DNA from: Diaporthe sp. PMI_573
Taxonomy: Eukaryota; Ascomycota; Sordariomycetes; Diaporthales; Diaporthaceae
Assembly: GCA_021399435.1 (NCBI GenBank)
Contig: JAJTUP010000130.1
Location: 1-64,000 of the forward strand
DNA: 64,000 bases
Direction: 5' to 3'
Shown here: in pieces, positions 57,570 to 64,000 of the stretch
Layout: every line of letters begins with the position of its first letter
How positions within the stretch are numbered: position 1 is the first letter of the stretch
Program-made: the position numbers and the translations under genes
The notes under the pieces: model-generated
Databases searched by the model: none
The model's input: the letters and a program-made list of their open reading frames with translations, nothing else
What the model was told of the DNA's origin: nothing

Positions 57570-58136
57570 GACTTTCATGCCTGTGATGATCAATCAGACG
57601 TGGAATGCCAAAAAGATCTTCAGTACATTCTACCCTGTTAAAAATATCTACAGATAAGGCTGCGTAGATGTCTTTCCATTCACTCTCTTCTATCCAGCTC
57701 ACTTCATTCAGCAGCCATGCCGAGCAGCAAAGGATCCAGAGCGTTCGCGCACTTCTGATCCGGAATCTCGCCTCCGCTGACAGTGTTCCAATTTCTGGAG
57801 TGGAGCGCGGTTCAAGGGTCACGAGACGGGCCAAGAAATCCGGGCCGCTTTGTAAATTTTCCGTGGAGCGCTTAGGAACTACACAGTCTCTCGAATCGTG
57901 CCATCGTGACTTGAAATCAGATAGGAGACCAAGAGATCACGAAGCCTGAAGTATAAGAGCAGAGAGTCCGAAACAGCATCAAACATTGCCCTTCTTGCGC
58001 TCACCGAACCAGGTTCAGTCATTTTTCTCTTTTGGATACACTCCCTCCGGCCACAGCCTCTTCAAATAAGAGAGGCCAGCCACACGCAGCTGTTCCTGTG
58101 CAGTTACCCGGGAGCCACAGCGAACCTCTTCTCAAG
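57570..58136. promoter_or_regulatory. Upstream region of the arabinanase gene
   Basis: 567 bp between the MITE and the GH43 ATG. The frame of the enzyme is open back to about 58032, but no in-frame ATG precedes 58137. No other gene is visible. Confidence 0.45.
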
Positions 58137-59090
58137 ATGGCGCCCATGTGGAAGCAACTTTTCGGCGGCTGGTTGGCCGTCGCATCCGTCGCCGCGGATG
58201 TAAACGCAGCGTATCCCAACCCGGGCCCGGTCACGGGAGCCACTACCGTCCATGATCCCTCGGTCATCAAGAACGGAGACGGCGTCTACATCATGGCGCA
58301 CACGGGCGCCAACATTGCGCTCAAGACGTCTAGCGACCGCAAAGCTTGGAAAGAGGCCGGCGCTGCGTTCCCCAACGGTGCATCCTGGACGACCCCGTAC
58401 ACCAGGGGCGACACCAACCTCTGGGCCCCGGATATCTCCTACCACAACAACCAGTATATGATGTACTACTCGGCCTCGAGCTTCGGCTCGACCAAATCGG
58501 CAATCTTCCTGGCCACGAGCCCAACGGGGGCCTCGGGGTCATGGACCAACCAGGGCCTCGTCATCGAGTCGTCCGAGTCCAGCGACTTCAACGCCATCGA
58601 CCCCAACCTCATCATCGACGCCTCGGGCAACTGGTGGCTCTCCTTCGGCTCCTTCTGGTCCGGCATCAAAATGGTCAAGCTCAACCCCAGCACCGGCAAG
58701 CGCTCCGATAATGAATTCCTTTCCATCTCCAAGCGGGACGGCGACGGGTCCGTCGAGGCCCCTTACATAACCCGCCGCGGAAACTACTACTACCTGTGGG
58801 TTTCCTTCGACAGGTGCTGCAACGGCGCCGCCAGCACTTACCGCACCATGGTTGGCCGATCTACCAGCATCACGGGCCCGTACGTGGACGAGGCCGGCAC
58901 GGCCATGACAAACGGAGGCGGTACCGAGGTGATGGCCACCCACGGCTCGATCCACGGGCCTGGTCACCCATCTGTCTTCACGGACTCTGATGCTGACGTG
59001 TTTGTGTATCACTACTACGACAACGCCGGCACAGCGCTCCTGGGCATCAACCTTATCAAGTGGGAGTCGGACTGGCCTGTTATCTACTGA
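58137..59090 (+). CDS. Secreted GH43 endo-alpha-1,5-L-arabinanase
   Basis: 317 aa, single exon. A signal peptide (MAPMWKQLFGGWLAVASVAA then a cut near NAAYPNP) directs secretion. Five-bladed propeller glycosidase that cleaves arabinan in pectin. The catalytic base Asp is in VHDPSVIK, the pKa-modulating Asp is in FNAIDPNLI, and the acid Glu is in SVEAPYI. The motif ISYHNNQYMMYYSAS and the terminal GINLIKWESDWPVIY are typical of fungal AbnA-like proteins of this length. It is GC-rich and intact, unlike the neighbouring TE-rich DNA. It belongs to plant cell-wall degradation rather than to the polyketide cluster. Confidence 0.93.
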   Translation: MAPMWKQLFGGWLAVASVAADVNAAYPNPGPVTGATTVHDPSVIKNGDGVYIMAHTGANIALKTSSDRKAWKEAGAAFPNGASWTTPYTRGDTNLWAPDISYHNNQYMMYYSASSFGSTKSAIFLATSPTGASGSWTNQGLVIESSESSDFNAIDPNLIIDASGNWWLSFGSFWSGIKMVKLNPSTGKRSDNEFLSISKRDGDGSVEAPYITRRGNYYYLWVSFDRCCNGAASTYRTMVGRSTSITGPYVDEAGTAMTNGGGTEVMATHGSIHGPGHPSVFTDSDADVFVYHYYDNAGTALLGINLIKWESDWPVIY

Positions 59091-59341
59091 CTGTCTTTAA
59101 TTTTGGGTAATGCGCAATCATCACTTATTTGAGAAATGTTGGGCAGCTGAGGTATTGTACCCGTACTCAATAGGGAACCATAAGAAGGGCTACGGTCGGC
59201 GGGTTGCCTGGATAGCAATGGTCGGGGAGGCTCGGGCTGAGCAATTCAGAAATTGTTATAACTAGTTCTCGACTACGTATGTAATTACTAGACGTATCTT
59301 ACCACTCACCTTTCCTGCGACGTTTACTGACCGTTGGTTAG

Positions 59342-60510
59342 CTACAACTGCTTCTGGTGGCTTGGAAACATTGTTGCCGGCTGGTGTACCTACAGGTCCA
59401 ATCTGTGAGGAAGTGACTTCTTCAACAGTCTCCGCCCGCAGGTGGCAATAGGCTAACACGAGATGCTAGCCACTTCGAGAACAGCTGGGCCTGGAGAATC
59501 CCCACCATCGTCCAGGCCAGCATGCCCGCCCTAGTCATGATTATGGTCTACTTCTTCCCCGAACCTCCGCGTTGGCTGATATCCAAAGATCGCAACGACG
59601 AGGGTCTGAAAGTGCTTGCCGAGTATCACGGCGGCGGAGATACCCAGGCGCCCACCGTCCAGCTTCAGTATCGAGAGGTCCTGGAGGATCGAGCCAAAAA
59701 TCCCTCGGACGACCGCTGGTGGGATTTTCGTGAGCTGTTTCGCGACCGCCAGGCTCGTTACCGAGCTGCCATAGTCATTGCCATGTCGTTTTTCGGCCAG
59801 TGGTCCGGCAACAATGTTGTGTCCTACTTTATGGTGAGAAAATGCCCAGCCCAAGGAGTCACCTTCATATGCTAACTTTCCTGTTAGCCTGCCATGTTGT
59901 TGAACGCCGGCATGACCAACACCAATACCCAGATGCTTCTGAACGCTATTAATCCTATCTTGTCCATGATCGCCTCCGTCGCTGGCACCGCTGTCCTCGA
60001 TCGCTTTGGACAGCGACCAATGATGATAGGCTCCCTCTAGGCTCTTTGTTTTTCTATGTCCTCCTTACTGCCTTCACAGCAGAGGCGCAGAAGAACGCCA
60101 ACCTTCCCTATGGCGTCATCGTCTCTATATACTTGTACGGAATCTGCTTTTTTGCGGCGGGAATGACTCCCTGCCAGACTCTTTACCCGTCCGAGTGCCT
60201 TGAAAATCGCACACGCGCCAAAGGCGGCCCCCTCAAGTTTCTCTTCATTACTATGATTATCAACACCTTTGGTATCTCCGTTGGTATACGGGAGACCCAG
60301 TGGAAGCTCTACCTCATCTACATCTGCTGGATTGCCGTCGAGATTGTCGCCATTTACTTCTTCCTCCCGGAGACTGCTGGAAAGGCGTTGGAGGAGCTGT
60401 CCAGCATTTTCGATGCGAGGAATCCTCGTAAGGAGAGCCTGAAGAAGACCAAGATTCAAGTCGATGACGTCGGGCGTATTGTTGAGGTCGAAAAGTTCGC
60501 TGCCGCTTGA
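59342..60510 (+). pseudogene. Decayed MFS sugar transporter, 5' truncated
   Basis: Exons 59342-59395, 59470-59833 and 59888-60510 encode the middle and C-terminal part of a hexose/lactose-permease-like transporter: FWWLGNIVAGWCTYS, NSWAWRIPTIVQ, FPEPPRWLIS (the PESPRWL motif), DRFGQRP and FFLPETAGKALEELS (the PETKG-like end). The first four TM helices are missing, since the sequence runs directly into the 3' side of the arabinanase gene. Near 60037-60047 the frame is broken by a TAG and a shift. With two defects and no start it is a relic; its function would have been sugar uptake, fitting next to the arabinanase. Confidence 0.85.
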
Positions 60511-61511
60511 GCTCGGCTACGTCTATTCCTATCGATCGAATAAATCAAGCCGTCCCAAGCTTCGTCACCAGCAGCGCGGCAGAGATATACGTGTATCTGT
60601 CCCCCGCATGCTTAATCCCAACAGTGGCAGCGCATATCGCAAACAAGAAGAGTTGAAGATATCGTTGCGGGTGAACATGATGTTCCCCACGATTGAAGTA
60701 GATGGGATGGGTCGCCGCCCCGGCGACGGCGCTAAGAGGTGTGACGAAGGTAGAGGGAGCCATCACAATAAGCAGTCGGGGTTGCCTTTGGGATGTGATC
60801 AAGTTGTCCAGGTTGTTGGGGGACGAGAGATGCGAGCTGCCCAGGTCATTAATGAATTGCCGCTAGATATGCTACCCATTACTACCTCTTATGATATGCC
60901 TTCCGTTAGGAAGGTCTTTCTTATGCCTTCCGTTAGGAAGGTCTTTCTTATTCGCGCCCGACCCTTCACACCCTGAGTCCCCGCCCGTCCCTGGCCTCTG
61001 ATTGCCTTCCGTTAGGAAGGTCTTTCTTATTTCTTTCTTATTCGCGTTTGCCTTCCGTTAGGAAGGTCTTTCTTATCCCCGCCCGACCCTTGGCCCCCCT
61101 GGTCCCGCGGCCTCTGATTGGTCCGCTGAATTAAAATGCTTCTGATTGGCTAATAAACATGCTCCTGATTGGTCCGTTTTATATTTTTGGGGGCCGCCCC
61201 CAGGTGATCATGTAAGTAGTAGCCCTGTTCCTATCGAATTTTTCGACGCGTGTTTTGTTTTTCTTCCATATGATATTTGCCTGTCTTGCTGTGCTCTCCC
61301 TTAATGGCTAACCCTATTGTGCGCGTTACCAGCCGCAGAATGGTCGGCGTGCCTGCGGAGGTGCTGTTGCGTCTGTTTGGCGAAGCACGGAGGCGTGAGC
61401 GAGCTACGGGTGGTCGCCCAGCTGAGATCAGCCCTGTAAATTACCTTTCATAGTGATGCTTCGACTTCATCAACCCCCACCGCCGCCGCCTAATTCTACA
61501 ACGCTGGATTC
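60511..61511. other. Intergenic with hairpin repeats and CCAAT-like boxes
   Basis: Besides the four hairpin repeats (listed separately), CTGATTGG occurs at about 61115, 61142 and 61165 (inverted CCAAT). A small ATG-started open stretch at 61303-61450 shows no domain. Confidence 0.5.
60897..61076. repeat. Four copies of a 28-bp hairpin-forming repeat
   Basis: TGCCTTCCGTTAGGAAGG plus TCTTTCTTAT occurs at 60897, 60924, 61003 and 61049, essentially without change. CCTTCC-GTTA-GGAAGG forms a 6-bp stem with a 4-base loop. The copies are separated by GC-rich spacers with CGCCCGACCCTT. They lie on the 3' side of the minus-strand helicase, where Helitrons carry their terminal hairpin. Confidence 0.9.
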
Positions 61512-63647
61512 TTAGCCATGCTTCCCATGCCTGGCCTCAAACCGCTCAACCGTTTGTCTCGATAGCTCTTTTAGTCGATTGACCCCTTCGATGAGCTCCG
61601 GATGCATCCGTGCCTGTTCGAAGTGCTCCCTTTTGATCGGCTGTATAAGCCGTATGTCCCCCAACCGCTTGCATCGCGATAGTTGCACGTACAGGCTAAG
61701 CACATCACACTTGTCCGTGCCCTGGCCGCCCTTTGTCTCTCTCCTCCCGTATAGCCCGAGTAGGACCTTCTCTAGGGTCCTACTCTGCGCCTTGTAGTCG
61801 GTCAGCGCGAATCCCGGCGCGCATGGCAGTCCCGTGCGCGTGAGCCCCATTTTAAAGTCCGGCTTCGCCGCGAGACGCGGACAGACGTACTTGCCGTGCT
61901 TTTCTTTCTCCAGCTGAACAGTCTCTGTACCTAGCATGAGGGTTCCCGGCGGTATGTGCGGGAACGCGAGTCCCTCCGTGTCCCGCGATTGGAGAAGGAT
62001 GCCGCTTGGCGGCCCGAGGAAGATGGACAGCCGGTCGTTGATCAGCCGTTCTTCTACCTCTTCGTTTGCGACGACGCCGGCGGCGGTGAACTCCGCCCCG
62101 TTGACCACCTTAAGCCCTAGGTACTTGTTCTGGTTCACGATGACCGGCATGCCCTCGACGTACGGAAGGATGCCCGGGATCGGGAGCTGCGCGTCATCCC
62201 CTAGCAGCACTACCGCCTCCATCTCTTCCTCGGTCGGCACACGGGCCTTCCATTGGTGATCGGACAAGAACAGGGACACCTTCCTGTCGTGCTCCTCGCC
62301 GAAGGCTAGGGCTGCACAGAGCGTGAGGTCCCACCTGTGTCGGTTGAGCGGGATAATGGCGCGCCTGCCTCCCGTGAAGTCGAGCTTCTCGTCAGGGTGG
62401 TATCGCGAGTTTAGCTTGTCGAGGTCGGCCGCCGTCTGTCGGCCTGTCCGGATGCGTTCTAGGAGCCCGATCAGTTCCTCGTCGCCCTCCGCCCTCTTCT
62501 GCTCCTCTAGGATCACCACGCTAGTAAACAGTTCCCATGTCGTCTTGGCCTGGATCTGCTGCCATCGGTATTGCGTTGCACGATCCGAGAGGTTCCGTGG
62601 CGCCTTGCCGCTGTCGCCGTAGTCGAGCTGGCTCAGCAGGCCCTTCTGCAGCACTGGCCCGAACTGAAGGAAGTCGCCCGTGAAGACCACCACCGGTATC
62701 CCGCCGAACGGCCTGTCCGGGAAGCCGCGCAGCGCCCGCAGTTTGTGGTCTACCTCGTAGAGCGTCTTAAGGCCCAGCATGCTCACCTCGTCGACCACAA
62801 GCACGTCACGCCTTCTCCAACGCTGCCGGCGCCTCTCCAGGTTCGCTGATGGTAGGCTTTCCATCTCGGCTCCGTCTTGATCCTTGAAGGCTAGCCCTAG
62901 CGCGGAGTGGATGGTGTTGCCACCGATCCCTGCTGCTGCCGTCCCGGACGTAGCTGTGATGATGATGCGCTTCGACGCTCCCTTCGCCGCGCATACATCT
63001 TTCAGTGTCTCGATGAGCCAAGTCTTCCCCGTGTCGCCGCTGCCGCCTATGTATTGGAGATGTTGAGGCGGCCGCCCCGACACCGTGTGTCCTCCACTGC
63101 TGTCAGCGGCTACGTCTGATGCTTCCTCCGCTCTGTCCATCGCCTCGCAGATCAGGCCGAGGGCAATCTTCTGCATGCGGTTCAGCGTTCTATGGTTGCC
63201 TATCGTCTTCCCGACCTGGAAGAAGCTACTCCCGGATGCTATATCTACCCAAGTATGGGCTGAAGTGGGGGTTGGGTTGGACGCCGGGATGGGTGGGAAC
63301 AAATGCTGCTCATCGCCGGAACCGAAGCCAGCCTCGTCGCCGTTCGGGCCTTCGCCGGCTTCATCATCTCCTTCGATGACTAGCACCCTTGCTTTGTGGA
63401 GACGCAGCTGCGCCGCTCGTACCATGCCGATCTCGGGCTTCGTCAGTGCGTTTGCTGTTGATTGGCGTGCGGACCGTGTATCCGCACCACACGGGTCCGG
63501 CTCGGGGTCTGAGAAGCTAGCTCTCTCCAGCGCCTGTGTCGTCGTCCGCCTCGTCCAGAGGGCACCTTGAATCGAATGTCGGCGTCGGCCACGGCGTACA
63601 CTCTGCCTTGTGGTTTGGCCAGTCCTCCTCTTGGTGCTCTTGCCCAC
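61512..63647 (-). CDS. Pif1-like DNA helicase of a Helitron-type mobile element
   Basis: 711-aa ORF. SF1B helicase motifs: Walker A GGSGDTGKTW, motif Ia TATSGTAAAGIGGNTIHS, Walker B VLVVDEVSMLG, motif III VFTGDFLQFGPV, and motif VI-like LTDYKAQSRTLEKV with VQLSRCKRLGDI. This is the Pif1-type helicase spread by fungal Helitron-like elements rather than the single cellular Pif1. The Rep/HUH part expected upstream is not seen and would lie beyond the window. The first ~130 residues are low-complexity and overlap the MYND ORF in another frame, so the true N-terminus may belong to that frame. Confidence 0.8.
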   Translation of the reverse strand: MGKSTKRRTGQTTRQSVRRGRRRHSIQGALWTRRTTTQALERASFSDPEPDPCGADTRSARQSTANALTKPEIGMVRAAQLRLHKARVLVIEGDDEAGEGPNGDEAGFGSGDEQHLFPPIPASNPTPTSAHTWVDIASGSSFFQVGKTIGNHRTLNRMQKIALGLICEAMDRAEEASDVAADSSGGHTVSGRPPQHLQYIGGSGDTGKTWLIETLKDVCAAKGASKRIIITATSGTAAAGIGGNTIHSALGLAFKDQDGAEMESLPSANLERRRQRWRRRDVLVVDEVSMLGLKTLYEVDHKLRALRGFPDRPFGGIPVVVFTGDFLQFGPVLQKGLLSQLDYGDSGKAPRNLSDRATQYRWQQIQAKTTWELFTSVVILEEQKRAEGDEELIGLLERIRTGRQTAADLDKLNSRYHPDEKLDFTGGRRAIIPLNRHRWDLTLCAALAFGEEHDRKVSLFLSDHQWKARVPTEEEMEAVVLLGDDAQLPIPGILPYVEGMPVIVNQNKYLGLKVVNGAEFTAAGVVANEEVEERLINDRLSIFLGPPSGILLQSRDTEGLAFPHIPPGTLMLGTETVQLEKEKHGKYVCPRLAAKPDFKMGLTRTGLPCAPGFALTDYKAQSRTLEKVLLGLYGRRETKGGQGTDKCDVLSLYVQLSRCKRLGDIRLIQPIKREHFEQARMHPELIEGVNRLKELSRQTVERFEARHGKHG

Positions 63648-63993
63648 AATACCCCGCGACGTGACAGCCCCCGCATTCCCTCAGCCCTTCCCTTTTCTTG
63701 CATACTCTACAGGACATCAGCCCTGCGAAGAGTCCTGGGTCCGGGCCACTAAGGCCACCATCTGGAGAGCGGCTCCTCGACATTACTTGCAGCATGCGCT
63801 GGCGGGTCCGCGTCCGACATTTCAGGTCCCCGCAGAACGGATCCACGACGACCACAGCGTGAGGTTCTGGAGCATCAAGGAACGGCATCGGTGGTAGATA
63901 TTCAGTGGCCGTTGCCGGTAACCCACACGCACACGAGGCCGGACTGGCACGCCGGAGGCAAGTCGTCTCGCTCTGCTCCATAATGCTATTCAT
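63517..63993 (-). CDS. MYND zinc-finger ORF overlapping the helicase
   Basis: 158 aa from the ATG at 63993. A complete MYND finger, CRVCKKREGLRECGGCH followed by YCGQEHQEEDW and H-C ligands, lies near residues 94-131, a protein-interaction module. The ORF ends inside the helicase ORF in a different frame. Either the two are parts of one protein split by an indel near 63525, or a separate gene of the element. Fungal transposons and HET-like genes both use MYND fingers, so the role is open. Confidence 0.6.
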   Translation of the reverse strand: MNSIMEQSETTCLRRASPASCACGLPATATEYLPPMPFLDAPEPHAVVVVDPFCGDLKCRTRTRQRMLQVMSRSRSPDGGLSGPDPGLFAGLMSCRVCKKREGLRECGGCHVAGYCGQEHQEEDWPNHKAECTPWPTPTFDSRCPLDEADDDTGAGES

Positions 63994-64000
63994 CGCCGCG

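Noticed and set aside
60897..61076. Hairpin repeats as a CRISPR array
   Set aside because: The genome is fungal, spacers are unequal and absent between two copies, and there are no cas genes.

Overview
The window comes from a filamentous ascomycete (Pezizomycotina). The genes have short GT-AG introns of about 50-90 bp with CTAAC/CTGAC-like branch points. There is a fungal non-reducing polyketide synthase (NR-PKS), a UstYa-type protein, Fot1/pogo, hAT, copia and Pif1-helicase mobile elements, and several very AT-rich islands that look like the product of RIP or of ageing transposons. The genus cannot be resolved from the sequence alone.

Positions 1-54300 look like one secondary-metabolite cluster broken up by mobile elements. 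In order: the start of a copia retrotransposon (1-378, - strand); an Fe(II)/2-oxoglutarate dioxygenase (411-1873); an NmrA-type reductase (2924-3853); an O-methyltransferase (4318-5762, -); a cytochrome P450 (6211-7689); a second P450 (8058-9881, -); a secreted GMC oxidoreductase (11054-13187, -); a metallo-beta-lactamase-fold hydrolase (14765-15918); an AusD/AdrK-like methyltransferase (16514-17503, -); a three-repeat MYB regulator (20102-21614); a third P450 (23055-24957, -); an intact pogo element (25838-28162); the NR-PKS SAT-KS-AT-PT-ACP-CMeT-esterase (28502-36120); a UstYa/DUF3328 oxidase-like protein (36451-37619, -); an MFS exporter (39117-41137); an amidohydrolase (41354-43081, -); a hypothetical remnant; a nested transposon complex (44892-50506: pogo carrying a solo LTR in one TIR and a whole hAT in its transposase gene); and a broken fourth P450 (52529-54296).

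The domain order of the synthase is that of the group making C-methylated orsellinic acids (for example 3,5-dimethylorsellinic or 5-methylorsellinic acid), released by the terminal esterase. The tailoring set (O- and carboxyl-type methylation, several P450s, 2OG dioxygenase, GMC oxidase, lactonase-like hydrolase, UstYa protein, amidohydrolase) predicts a heavily oxidised aromatic or rearranged product. I do not recognise the combination as a named pathway.

The flank at 54300-64000 is different: a 677-bp TA-flanked MITE-like element with a GGA microsatellite, a secreted GH43 arabinanase (58137-59090), a decayed sugar transporter (59342-60510), hairpin-forming repeats, and a Pif1-like transposon helicase with a MYND-finger ORF running to the right edge.

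Two themes deserve attention. First, TEs sit in three divergent promoter regions of the cluster and directly upstream of the dioxygenase. Second, several otherwise well-preserved genes (dioxygenase, three P450s, the PKS) are out of frame by exactly one nucleotide, mostly beside short homopolymers. This suggests either base-call errors or a cluster just starting to decay.
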